In this document: in pieces, positions 9,005-17,452 of the stretch
How positions within the stretch are numbered: the first letter of the stretch is position 1
Layout: the number at the start of each line of letters is the position of its first letter
From: Algicella marina
GTDB lineage: Bacteria; Pseudomonadota; Alphaproteobacteria; Rhodobacterales; Rhodobacteraceae
Direction: 5' to 3'
DNA length: 64,000 nt
Assembly (NCBI RefSeq): GCF_009931615.1
Contig: NZ_CP046620.1
Span: 2,643,501-2,707,500, forward strand
Translations under genes and position numbers: made by a program
Notes under the pieces: generated by a model
The model's input: only the letters and a program-made list of their open reading frames with translations
What the model was told of the DNA's origin: nothing
The model's database searches: none

Positions 9005-9307
9005 TCAGTTGATCTCGACTTCCGCCAGCAGTGCCGCCCAGGAGGCGCCGTGCATATCCGGATCGTCGATGCTGCCTTGCACCCTCGGCCGGGGCAGGCT
9101 GAACTTGATGACGTTGAGCGCCGGGATATCGAACCGGCGCAGGGTACGCGCATCGGCACCGAAAAGGCTGGCCACACGCTCGGTGCTCAGCCCGTCACGT
9201 ATCTGCGCGAAGGCATCGGCTCCTCCGCAGAAGATGTCGATGGTCAGCCAGAACGGCCCGGCGTTCTTGCTCCGCACTTTTGTGGCGATGGCTCCAACTT
9301 CAGGCAA
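9005..9307 (-). CDS. DUF4387 domain protein
   Basis: A 100-residue protein matching the DUF4387 family. The conserved block TKVRSKNAGPFWLTIDIFC lies near residues 9-27 and DMHGASWAALL near the C-terminus. DUF4387 proteins are almost always encoded directly after an AtuA/DUF1446 protein, as here, and may act as a small subunit. No ATG is available in the right place. The likely start is the TTG at 9307, inside the last codons of the AtuA gene and preceded by GGAGG, giving an 8-base overlap. Confidence 0.75.
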   Translation of the reverse strand: MPEVGAIATKVRSKNAGPFWLTIDIFCGGADAFAQIRDGLSTERVASLFGADARTLRRFDIPALNVIKFSLPRPRVQGSIDDPDMHGASWAALLAEVEIN

Positions 9308-10655
9308 CCTCCAGCACCTCCAGCCGGAAGGCATCCATCGGGTCGCGCAGTTGCAGCACGTGGTTGAGGCGGAACTCATAGACGGCACCGCGCTGCATTT
9401 CCGCCGGTGAAAACGGGAAGGCAAATGTCGGCTGTTCTTCCTCCTGCGTCAGCGGATGGTGGAGCAGGTAGGGGTTGAGCATCTTGGCGATTTCCTGCGC
9501 CAGTTCCGGGGTTTCCGCCGTCACAATACCCATCGCGCCGGTTTCCAGTGGCATGTCATGGCGGGTTTCCAGCGCGCCGAAGCTGGCCGTCTGGCCGATG
9601 AGGCGGATCTCGATATGGAAGCTTTCCGGAGAAAGCCCCAGGCGCGACTCCACCTTGGCGCGGCAGCGGGTGACGATATCCGCCGCCCATTCCTGCGCAC
9701 CGGCGACATAGCGGCTGTCCCGCAGAACCGCCAGTATCACGCTTTGATAACCAGCGACGCCCGCGCCCTCCAGCTTGACCGTATAGAGGTCGGATGGCAC
9801 CCACCGCGAACCTGTGACCCTTACCCGCCTTTCATCCAGAGCGGTGTAATCCGCCTCGGTCACATCGAGGTGGCCACCCGGCTCATACAGAATGAATGGG
9901 TCGGAATTCTCATAGAGCATGTGCGCGAACACCGTTTCCGGCTTCGCATGGGCACCATCGGCGAGCGGTGTAACCGTAAAACCATCGTCATCGAAATCGA
10001 CGACGATGACCCCCGACTGCGGGTTTGTGGCGCAGAGAGCGCCGCACTCACCGATCTTGGCACCGTGCCACGCCGCACCTGCATGGCAGCCGCGCATCAG
10101 CGGCAGCGCAGCGATGATCGCCGTGTCGGTTGTGCGCCCGGCGATGATTACATCGGCACCGGTTTCGATGGCCGCCGCCACCTGTTCCGCCCCCGCCAGC
10201 GCAACGATGTTGGTGGCCGAAAGGAAGCTCTCTGCATTGACGTCAGGAGCATTGCCCAGAGGCGTGATCCGCCCGTCGGCATATGCGTCCGCCATGTCCG
10301 CCTGTATCTGAGAGCATCGCAGCACCGCGATTTTCACCTTTTGACCGAGGTTGGCCGCGGCCTCGCGGGTGATGTCCAGCATCCAGTCAACGGCGCTGTC
10401 GGCACCGCAGGTTCCGGCCGTGCCAATCACCAGCGGCACCCCTGCCCTGGCGCGTGCCTCCATCAACCCCTGCCATTCCACCAGCGTGGATGCCCGCGAA
10501 TACTTGGAGACGCCCTGCCCCAGATAGGCCGGACCACTGTCGGTGGAGCCGCCGTCGATGGCGATGATGTCGGGCTGCATCTCCAGCCCCCGCTCCAGCG
10601 CTACGGGGTCGTAATTGAGGCCAAGCGCCCCGCTGGGGATCAGAACGCGGGTCAT
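9300..10655 (-). CDS. AtuA family protein (DUF1446)
   Basis: This 451-residue cytoplasmic protein belongs to the AtuA/DUF1446 family. AtuA itself is linked to acyclic terpene (citronellol) catabolism in Pseudomonas, but the broader family has no settled reaction. Seen here are the N-terminal IAIDGGSTDSGPAYLG motif, VIIAGRTTDTA in the middle, and the conserved EPGGHLDVTEADY block. The gene follows tctA with a one-base stop/start overlap (TGATG) and precedes DUF4387. The layout suggests that the Tct importer delivers the substrate of this enzyme, possibly a branched or dicarboxylic acid. That is inference. Confidence 0.83.
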   Translation of the reverse strand: MTRVLIPSGALGLNYDPVALERGLEMQPDIIAIDGGSTDSGPAYLGQGVSKYSRASTLVEWQGLMEARARAGVPLVIGTAGTCGADSAVDWMLDITREAAANLGQKVKIAVLRCSQIQADMADAYADGRITPLGNAPDVNAESFLSATNIVALAGAEQVAAAIETGADVIIAGRTTDTAIIAALPLMRGCHAGAAWHGAKIGECGALCATNPQSGVIVVDFDDDGFTVTPLADGAHAKPETVFAHMLYENSDPFILYEPGGHLDVTEADYTALDERRVRVTGSRWVPSDLYTVKLEGAGVAGYQSVILAVLRDSRYVAGAQEWAADIVTRCRAKVESRLGLSPESFHIEIRLIGQTASFGALETRHDMPLETGAMGIVTAETPELAQEIAKMLNPYLLHHPLTQEEEQPTFAFPFSPAEMQRGAVYEFRLNHVLQLRDPMDAFRLEVLEVA

Positions 10656-12160
10656 CAGTCAGTCAACGCCTGTGGCTTGCGGAGGAGGCCGCGCAGGAAC
10701 ATGGGCGCGATGAAGCCGGCAATCGCCGCGATCCACAGGCCGATGGCGATTGGCGAGGAGATCAGGAACATCGGATCGCCGTCCGACAGCACCATCGCCC
10801 GGCGCAGCGCGTTTTCCATCTGGCCGCCGAGCAGGATGCCGAGGATCACCGGCACTGTCGGTACGTCCAGTTTGCGCAGGAAGTAGCCCAGCACGCCGAA
10901 GGCGACCATCAGCAGCAGGTCGAAGTAGCTGCCCGAGAGCGAGTAGATGCCGACAAAGGAGATCATCGTCACCCCCGGTAGCAACAGGGCCGGCGGGACG
11001 CTGAGGATCTTTACGAAAACCTTGACCATCGGCACGTTCATCAGCAACAGCACGACGTTGGCGATGAGCAGCGAGGCGATGAGGCCCCAGACCACTTCCG
11101 GCCTGTCGGTGAAGAGTGTCGGGCCGGGCGTGATGTTCAGTGTCATCAGCAGGGCCAGCAGCACCGCCGTGGTGCCGGAACCTGGCACGCCGAGGGTCAG
11201 CATAGGCACCAGCGCACCACCGGCGGCGGAGTTGTTTCCGGCCTCCGGCGCGGCCACGCCACGGGCAACACCGGTGCCGAAACCGCCCTTCTTGCCCGCG
11301 ATGGCCTTTTCACTCATGTAGGCCATGAAACTGCCGAGGCTGGCACCCGCGCCGGGCAGGATGCCGGCAAAGAAGCCGACGACGCTGGCGCGCAGCATCG
11401 TCCACTTGCAGTCAAAAATGTCCTTCCAGGGAATCGTGACCTTGTCGAGCTTCACGCCGATTGCGGTGCCCTTGCCGTGGCTTTCGATGAAGAAGAAGAT
11501 CTCGGCGATGGCGAACAGGCCGACGATGGCGACGAGGAAATCGACGCCGTCGGCAAGGTGCATGTTACCGCCCGTCAGCCGCGGAATGCCGCTGTTGTTG
11601 TCCACGCCGATCATGGCTATGCCCAGCCCGATGCAGGAAGCGATGGCCGACTTCGCCTGATTGTTGGACGCCATGCCGCCCAGCGTGCAGAACGCCAGCA
11701 GATAGAGCGCGAAATATTCCGCCGGACCGAACAGGTAAGCCACGCGCGCCAGCATCGGCGCCAGCAGCATCAGGCCCACGGTGGCGAGGAAGGCGCCGAC
11801 GAATGAGGCGACGCCCGACAGGACCAGCGCGTCGCCAGCCCGCCCCGCCTTGGCCATCGGGTAGCCGTCGAGCGTGGTCATCAGCGCCGGTTCATCGCCG
11901 GGAATGTTGAGCAGGATGGAGGAGATACGCCCACCGTACATGGCGCCGTAGTAGACGGAGGTCATCAACACAAGCGCCGATGTGGCATCGAGGCCAAGCG
12001 TGAAGGTGATCGGGATCAGGATGGCGACGCCGTTGGACGGGCCGAGCCCCGGCAGTGCCCCGATGATCGTGCCGAGAAAGCAGCCGATCACCGCCAGCAT
12101 CAGCGTGTAGGGGGAGAGGGCGACCGAGAACCCGAGTGCGAGATTGGCAAGTGTATCCAT
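10655..12160 (-). CDS. tctA: Tripartite tricarboxylate transporter, large permease
   Basis: A 501-residue, roughly 12-span inner-membrane protein of the TctA family. The family block GALPGLGPSNGVAILIPITF is near residue 35, and GILPGAGASLGSFMAYMSEK and PEAGNNSAAGGALVPMLTLGVPGSGT lie near 260-330. It works with TctB (12164) and the periplasmic TctC (12604) as a secondary importer of carboxylates driven by ion gradient. It follows TctB with a three-base gap. The substrate cannot be read from sequence. Confidence 0.93.
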   Translation of the reverse strand: MDTLANLALGFSVALSPYTLMLAVIGCFLGTIIGALPGLGPSNGVAILIPITFTLGLDATSALVLMTSVYYGAMYGGRISSILLNIPGDEPALMTTLDGYPMAKAGRAGDALVLSGVASFVGAFLATVGLMLLAPMLARVAYLFGPAEYFALYLLAFCTLGGMASNNQAKSAIASCIGLGIAMIGVDNNSGIPRLTGGNMHLADGVDFLVAIVGLFAIAEIFFFIESHGKGTAIGVKLDKVTIPWKDIFDCKWTMLRASVVGFFAGILPGAGASLGSFMAYMSEKAIAGKKGGFGTGVARGVAAPEAGNNSAAGGALVPMLTLGVPGSGTTAVLLALLMTLNITPGPTLFTDRPEVVWGLIASLLIANVVLLLMNVPMVKVFVKILSVPPALLLPGVTMISFVGIYSLSGSYFDLLLMVAFGVLGYFLRKLDVPTVPVILGILLGGQMENALRRAMVLSDGDPMFLISSPIAIGLWIAAIAGFIAPMFLRGLLRKPQALTD

Positions 12161-12163
12161 GAC

Positions 12164-12604
12164 TCAGAGCCCCCAGCCGTGAGGAAAGGCCCGCAGGCTG
12201 AGACCCAGCGCAAAGCGGAACACGATGAACAGACCGATCGCCAGCCCCACACCGGAAAGCGCGGCCGTCTTCGCCCGCGGTTCGATCTGATAACTGAGAA
12301 TACCCGCCGCAAGAATTGTAGGTACGATGAACCCCAACGGCTTGAGAAGGTAGGCGTAGGCCACGAGCACCACGACAGCGATGCCCATGTTGGCTAAAGT
12401 ACGTGTGGCAGGCCATGCCGGATCCGGGTCCGGCTTGAAGATCAGCACAAGAGCCGCAAGCGCCGCTGCCCCGCTGACGAGATAGGGGAAGGTCTTCGGT
12501 CCAACGGGATCCGACATGAAGCCTGTCTGGATCTGGGTGGCGCCCGCGAAATACGCGAGCGCCGTGAAGAGGACGACCAGACCGAAAATCCGGTCCGAGG
12601 CCAT
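12164..12604 (-). CDS. tctB: Tripartite tricarboxylate transporter, small permease
   Basis: A 146-residue protein with four predicted membrane spans, the size and pattern of TctB. The N-terminus shows DRIFGLVVLFTALAYFAGATQIQ, and DPVGPKTFPYLVSGAAALAALVLI resembles the family signature (D.lGP..FP...). TctB is poorly conserved, so the call rests on length, topology and position between tctC and tctA. Its ATG overlaps the tctC stop (TAATG). Confidence 0.88.
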   Translation of the reverse strand: MASDRIFGLVVLFTALAYFAGATQIQTGFMSDPVGPKTFPYLVSGAAALAALVLIFKPDPDPAWPATRTLANMGIAVVVLVAYAYLLKPLGFIVPTILAAGILSYQIEPRAKTAALSGVGLAIGLFIVFRFALGLSLRAFPHGWGL

Positions 12605-13572
12605 TACTGGATGACCCCGATGTCCTGCGAAAGCTGCCGGATTTCGGCAACGACACCATCGACGTAGGACTGGAATTCAGAACCGACGAGGGTGAAAGGT
12701 GCGAGACCGTTGGCTTCCATCGATGCCTTCCACTCATCGCTGTCCGCGACCTGCTGAAGCTTGTCGGCCCAGCTGTCGAACACTTCGTCGGAAACGCCCT
12801 TGGGAATGTAGAGCCCGCGCCAGTTCACGGCGACAACATCGAAGCCCTGCTCCCTTGCTGTCGGAATGTCCTCGAAACCGGGAACCCGCTCTTCCGTCAG
12901 CACCGCGATGGCGCGGACTTCACCGGCCTTGAGAAAGCTGACGATCTCGGACATGTCGCCCGTCATCGCCTGCGTGAAGCCGCCGACCGTCTGGGTGATC
13001 GCGTCCGCGCCACCGTCGACACCGATGTATTTCACCTTGGTGATATCGGTAAAGCCGGCGCGCTGCAGGATCATCAGCGGTTTGAGGTGGTCGAACCCGC
13101 CCACGGCGGAACCGCCGGCAAAGGCGACGGAGCCGGGATCAGCCTTTATCGCGTCGACGAGATCGCCCAGCGTCTCGTAAGGGCTGTCATTGGCCACCAC
13201 GATCACGCCGGGATCGGCCCCGATGGCACCGACGAAACGCACCTGATCGGCCGTCGCACCGGCGAAGGCGTTCTGCGCGAGGCGCGTGGAGGTGGCAGAG
13301 GAAGCGGCGACGATCAGATCCTCGTCGTCATTGCGCTCGTTGACGACGTGTGTGAAGGCGAGGCCACCACCGGCACCAGCCATGTTCGTCACCTGCACGG
13401 GCTGATCGACCGCGCCGATGTCGTACATGATCTTGCCGATCTGGCGGCAGGTGAAATCCCAGCCACCGCCGGGGTTCGCCGGTGCGATACACTCCGCCGC
13501 CGACGCGACGCCCGGCACCGCCAGAGACATAACGGCACCCGCAAACAGCGCCTTGATTGTGCGTGAGGACAT
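12604..13572 (-). CDS. tctC: TctC/Bug-family periplasmic substrate-binding protein
   Basis: The 322-residue precursor has a Sec signal of about 25 residues ending GVASA. The mature protein carries Bug-family features: ANPGGGWDFTCRQIGK near the N-terminus, NMAGAGGGLAFTHVV, and SVAFAGGSAVGGFDHLKPLMI, which form the carboxylate-binding loops. Bug proteins bind organic carboxylates and feed the TctAB permease. A GGAGAA site lies eight bases before the ATG. It is the first gene of the tctC-tctB-tctA-AtuA-DUF4387 operon, so its upstream 140-bp gap should hold the promoter, though I cannot point to clear boxes. Confidence 0.92.
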   Translation of the reverse strand: MSSRTIKALFAGAVMSLAVPGVASAAECIAPANPGGGWDFTCRQIGKIMYDIGAVDQPVQVTNMAGAGGGLAFTHVVNERNDDEDLIVAASSATSTRLAQNAFAGATADQVRFVGAIGADPGVIVVANDSPYETLGDLVDAIKADPGSVAFAGGSAVGGFDHLKPLMILQRAGFTDITKVKYIGVDGGADAITQTVGGFTQAMTGDMSEIVSFLKAGEVRAIAVLTEERVPGFEDIPTAREQGFDVVAVNWRGLYIPKGVSDEVFDSWADKLQQVADSDEWKASMEANGLAPFTLVGSEFQSYVDGVVAEIRQLSQDIGVIQ

Positions 13573-13712
13573 TGTCTTCTCCCATTTACATCGGCAGGCT
13601 CGGGCCCGCGCTTTTTCTGGTCCCGCTCCCTACCCAAGCAACAGGAATGGCGCAAGCGGAGACTTTGGCAGCATGGGTCTTCGCGACGCCGAACACAATA
13701 TCAGGTTTTGGG

Positions 13713-15761
13713 TCAGGCCAGATCGAATGCCCTGCGGAAGCCGGCCCAGTTTGCCTGCTGCGCCTCCGCCGCCTTCAAAAAGTGCGTATAAAGGGCCGTG
13801 TCCCGCGTATTGATCGCTGCGATTTCTGCCCGCAGGTCGGCATCGTCCTCCACCCGGTTGTAGGCGTTGTCCCTCGTCTTGCGCACGCGGAACTCCGGCA
13901 ACGCGTCCTTGCCGTGCAAGAGCATGATGGTGTTGATGGTATAGGCGTGGTGGGCCATGACACCGACGAAGGCATAGCGTTCCTCCGCCAGACGCAGACC
14001 CGCGGAGATATCTTCCTCACCATCGAGCATGAACATCCACATCTTGTTCATTTCCCCGACCGAATGGAGGTAATCGCGGATCGTCGGACACATTTCGCGG
14101 AAACGCTCGTGCGGTGGATGGTCAGGCGTGCACTGATAACGGTAATCGGAAATCACCCTGTCCACCGGATCGCGGAGTACAACGATTACCCGGCTGGCTG
14201 GAATTTCAGCCTGAATGCGGTCGATATGGTGGCGACGCAGGTGGCCGGAAATGCAGCGTGTTCGCGACGGATCGTAGCTGGCGAGGAAGTCCTCCACCGA
14301 CAGGCTCATCAGTTGGTCGGTTCCCACTCCCTGACCGACGCGAGTGTAATCGATGTGAATGCCGCGCATGGCACCGATATGGCATCGGATTTCATGGACG
14401 AGTGAACTTCCCGCCGTCTTGGGAATATGCTGAAAAATCGTCAGAACGTCCTGCCGCTGCCCGGCCCGCACATACGGCGCGTAGCCGGCTTCGCCCAGAA
14501 GCTTCATATTGACCGTGCCGGTCGGCATTGTGCGTGTTTCCGACTCTGCCACGATCGCCTGCAATCGCCGGCAATAGGCGCTGACCGGGAATGGCTGTGG
14601 CATCTCGTCCTTCAGGCGCCGGAGTGTTTCCGCGTTGCCGTGCAGTTTCCGCAGCACCTCCGCAAGTGCCGCGCTGTCGCCGGTGGGGAAGCGCAGGTCC
14701 GGAGACTGGCTCTTTTCCAGCATGCCACCAATATCGGAAGAAATAACCGGTGTGCCGGCAGCGCGTGCCTCCTGAAAGATAACGGGTGAATTTTCCCACC
14801 ATGTCGAGGGCAGCACGATCCAGCCGTAGCGCTGCATGAGGGACATTGCCGTGTCCGGGGCATAAGCGCCGTGAAAGATCACGGACTGCGGTGGTGTGAT
14901 CTCCGGCCACAATGCCGTGAACTGAGCCCGGGTCGCGCCATAGACATCGACGCTGAAGGCAAGTTCCGGTGCAGTTCGCTCCAGCATTGCTGCCGCCCGC
15001 ACCAGCACATCCAGCCCCTTGGTGGGCGCGCAGCGTCCGAAGAAGGCGAAACGGCGGGCCTTGCTGTCGAGGTGCGTATCACTTTCCACTGGTCGCGGCC
15101 CGGACTGCTCCAGCCCGTTTTCCAGGACCCGGATCCGGCCCTTGGGCACACCCCAGCCCTCGAATCGCGTCCGCAGGAACGCGCTGGGCGAAATAAGCAC
15201 ATCGAACAGGTCCAGCAGGTGCAGCAGGCGCGAGCGGCGGATCTTGAAGTGCAGTGGCGACTTTTGCGGGAAACAGCGATAGCAGGCCGCCGGGCTTGCC
15301 TCGTGGCACAACTCGTTGGTGCCCATCTTTACCATCTGGCCGTCGTGGGCACAGATCGCCACCAATTCGTGCAACGTACAGATAAACCGGGCCTGCGGCA
15401 GCATCTTGCGTAGCCGGCGGATGGTGCCCGCCCCGATCCGCCAGAAGTGGTGGAAGTGATAGACGTCGCCCTGCTGCTCGGCGAGGTATTCCAGCAGCCA
15501 ATCCTCTTCCGAGAGGTCGGCATGTTCCATCCTGTCCGCGTCCATGCCCCTGCTGCGCAGGCAGAAATCACCCTCGCCGATCTGCACCACCCGGCCGAAG
15601 CGACCGAAGAACGGATCGTCCGCCTCCGGCGCTTCCTGAAACCCGATGAACCGCGCGTCGGCACCATCGGCCCTCATTTGCCGGAACTGCCGGTAGGCGG
15701 CAACCTCGCCGCCCCCGAGTGAACTGGTCGGATGGGCGTGGGAGATGATCACCGTCCGCAT
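13713..15761 (-). CDS. Glycosyltransferase-sulfotransferase fusion protein
   Basis: A 682-residue two-domain protein. Residues 1 to about 405 are a GT4-type glycosyltransferase: SLGGGEVAAY near the start, GRCAPTKGLDVLV at 242-254 and the EX7E motif (Glu323...Glu331) with GTPVISSDIGG following. From about 438 a sulfotransferase begins: HIPKTAGSSL (445-454) is the PAPS 5'-phosphosulfate loop and RDPVDRVISDYRY (530-542) the 3'-phosphate loop. A joint role would be to add and sulfate a sugar on an exported glycan or glycolipid. It overlaps by one base the unidentified gene at 15761 upstream, so both are probably cotranslated. Both domains look intact. Confidence 0.85.
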   Translation of the reverse strand: MRTVIISHAHPTSSLGGGEVAAYRQFRQMRADGADARFIGFQEAPEADDPFFGRFGRVVQIGEGDFCLRSRGMDADRMEHADLSEEDWLLEYLAEQQGDVYHFHHFWRIGAGTIRRLRKMLPQARFICTLHELVAICAHDGQMVKMGTNELCHEASPAACYRCFPQKSPLHFKIRRSRLLHLLDLFDVLISPSAFLRTRFEGWGVPKGRIRVLENGLEQSGPRPVESDTHLDSKARRFAFFGRCAPTKGLDVLVRAAAMLERTAPELAFSVDVYGATRAQFTALWPEITPPQSVIFHGAYAPDTAMSLMQRYGWIVLPSTWWENSPVIFQEARAAGTPVISSDIGGMLEKSQSPDLRFPTGDSAALAEVLRKLHGNAETLRRLKDEMPQPFPVSAYCRRLQAIVAESETRTMPTGTVNMKLLGEAGYAPYVRAGQRQDVLTIFQHIPKTAGSSLVHEIRCHIGAMRGIHIDYTRVGQGVGTDQLMSLSVEDFLASYDPSRTRCISGHLRRHHIDRIQAEIPASRVIVVLRDPVDRVISDYRYQCTPDHPPHERFREMCPTIRDYLHSVGEMNKMWMFMLDGEEDISAGLRLAEERYAFVGVMAHHAYTINTIMLLHGKDALPEFRVRKTRDNAYNRVEDDADLRAEIAAINTRDTALYTHFLKAAEAQQANWAGFRRAFDLA

Positions 15762-17452
15762 CAGTGCCGCTCCATCGCCGCGCCGAGCAGTTCAAGATCA
15801 CGGGCAAAGAGGCGCGTGTTCTCATGCCGCTCGGAGGCATCACCGGAGCGGCGCCCCCGCAGGAAATCCGGCACTGTCTCGACCCGATACCGCAAGCGCC
15901 CGGCCCTGCCCATGACGGCCATTGCTGCCAGCAACTGCCCCTCGAGGGTGGCGAAACTATCCGGTATCGCAGACTGCACTCTCCGCAGGGCTTCGACGCG
16001 AAAGGCCGCGATCATCGGCAATGCCCCGGCAAGCAGGAGAGGCAAGTCCGGCGTGGCCTCGCCGCGGGCGAGTTGACGGTGAAACAATGCGCCGGCTGCG
16101 GCCTCGTCATGGCCCAGCATCGCCACCGGAAACGCCGGATCGGCGCATTGGAGAAGTGCCGAACTGCGGGCGAAGACCAGCCGCTCCGCCCCCTCCATTT
16201 CCGTTGACGGCAGCCGGTACGACGGTTCCAGCATCTCCGCCCCGTCCAGTCCCCCCTCACGTAGTGCGCCGACAGCCGCCTGACGCAATGTGCCGCTGCC
16301 GCTGGCGCGCAAAACCTGGATGCGCGTCGGCGCGGGTGGCAGCATGTCCGCATAGACCCGCAGCACGTCGCGGATGTCTGCGTCGTCGCAATCGTGGTCC
16401 AGCAGCAAGAGCGTTCTCACAGCTCCGTCCGGTGGGGTGCCGGCAAGAACTTCCGGCGACACTTCTGGCAACGGCAGGGCCAGCCCTGCTTCCAACCGCG
16501 CGATCCGGGATTCGTCTTGCAACTGGTTGCGCAAGCGCACCATTTCGATGGCAAGTGATGTCCCGTCAGCGTGCTCCGCCATTCGGAACAAGCGCCGATA
16601 GCCGCCCTGAGCGGCGGCGAGCCCGACCACGACAACATCCTTCGCCGCGCCACCAAGCGCGAAGGTGCCACAGTAGCCGTCCTGCCCGGAAACCTCATAG
16701 CGTGGCCTGTAGGGCGCAAGGTCCTGTCGGCCAAGCGCCCTTGCCAGCGCCGTAACGGGCACGATGCCGGAAGCGCCCACCGCCACCAGCATCGGCAGAG
16801 CGGCACTGCCCGGCGCCGCGAGGTGCCAGCCGGTGACGATGCCACAGCCGTTCGTCGGATTGCCGCGGACCCGCTCCAGACAGAAAGCCGCCTCGGGAAA
16901 CTCCAGTAACCGCCGTTCCTTCTGACGGACCCGTGCCAGCACCGCAGCGGCCAGCGCCGCCGGTGCCGGAGGCAGGTGCCGGACGGCTATAAGCATCAGG
17001 AAATGGTTGAGCGAGACATCCGCGGCCTTGTCCGCAAAGGCAAGCGCGTCTTCTGACAAGCGCGTATCCGAAATCTGCTGCGTCCGCCCGGCCAGGCCGA
17101 TCCGGAATTCGCCGGCCGCCTCCGCATCGGTCTCGAACACGGCGACGAAACCTTGCCGTGGCGGCGACAATGCCACGCGGCGATGCCATTCCAGCAAGGT
17201 AGGGCGCAGTTCCGCGCGCCCCGACTGCAAAGTGATCCCTTCAAAGCCATCAGGCACGCCGGCACCGAATACGCAGAGGTGCCGGCTGCCCACCCGAAAG
17301 ACGAATTCGATTATCACGCCCTCGTCGCGTGGCGGTGATTTCGGTCGGGCGCGGAAGGGAAACTTCAGGCGGAGCATGGTGCCGCCGAGTGTTGCCTTGC
17401 GGCCCATTGGCTCACAAGCAATTTCTGCGAGGCGCAGTTCTGCATCATGCAT
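15761..17452 (-). CDS. Unrecognised protein paired with glycosyltransferase
   Basis: I do not recognise this 563-residue protein. It is rich in Ala, Leu and Arg, has no signal peptide or membrane span, and looks like a soluble protein with alternating strands and helices. A segment near 375-410 (TLLLLDHDCDDADIRDVLRVY) followed by an FARSSALL stretch vaguely recalls glycosyltransferase-like nucleotide folds, but no DXD or EX7E site is evident. The start is taken as ATG at 17452, preceded by AGAGGAAA and overlapping the TRAP permease stop by eight bases. Later ATGs at 17407 and 17377 are alternatives. One-base coupling to the glycosyltransferase-sulfotransferase suggests a shared surface-glycan role. 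Confidence 0.7.
   Translation of the reverse strand: MHDAELRLAEIACEPMGRKATLGGTMLRLKFPFRARPKSPPRDEGVIIEFVFRVGSRHLCVFGAGVPDGFEGITLQSGRAELRPTLLEWHRRVALSPPRQGFVAVFETDAEAAGEFRIGLAGRTQQISDTRLSEDALAFADKAADVSLNHFLMLIAVRHLPPAPAALAAAVLARVRQKERRLLEFPEAAFCLERVRGNPTNGCGIVTGWHLAAPGSAALPMLVAVGASGIVPVTALARALGRQDLAPYRPRYEVSGQDGYCGTFALGGAAKDVVVVGLAAAQGGYRRLFRMAEHADGTSLAIEMVRLRNQLQDESRIARLEAGLALPLPEVSPEVLAGTPPDGAVRTLLLLDHDCDDADIRDVLRVYADMLPPAPTRIQVLRASGSGTLRQAAVGALREGGLDGAEMLEPSYRLPSTEMEGAERLVFARSSALLQCADPAFPVAMLGHDEAAAGALFHRQLARGEATPDLPLLLAGALPMIAAFRVEALRRVQSAIPDSFATLEGQLLAAMAVMGRAGRLRYRVETVPDFLRGRRSGDASERHENTRLFARDLELLGAAMERH

Noticed and set aside
8403..9410. Long 335-codon plus-strand ORF over the dehydrogenase and DUF4387 region
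   Set aside because: It reads antisense to real genes for most of its length; only the short ADVVLLAV stretch is protein-like and belongs to the broken dehydrogenase.
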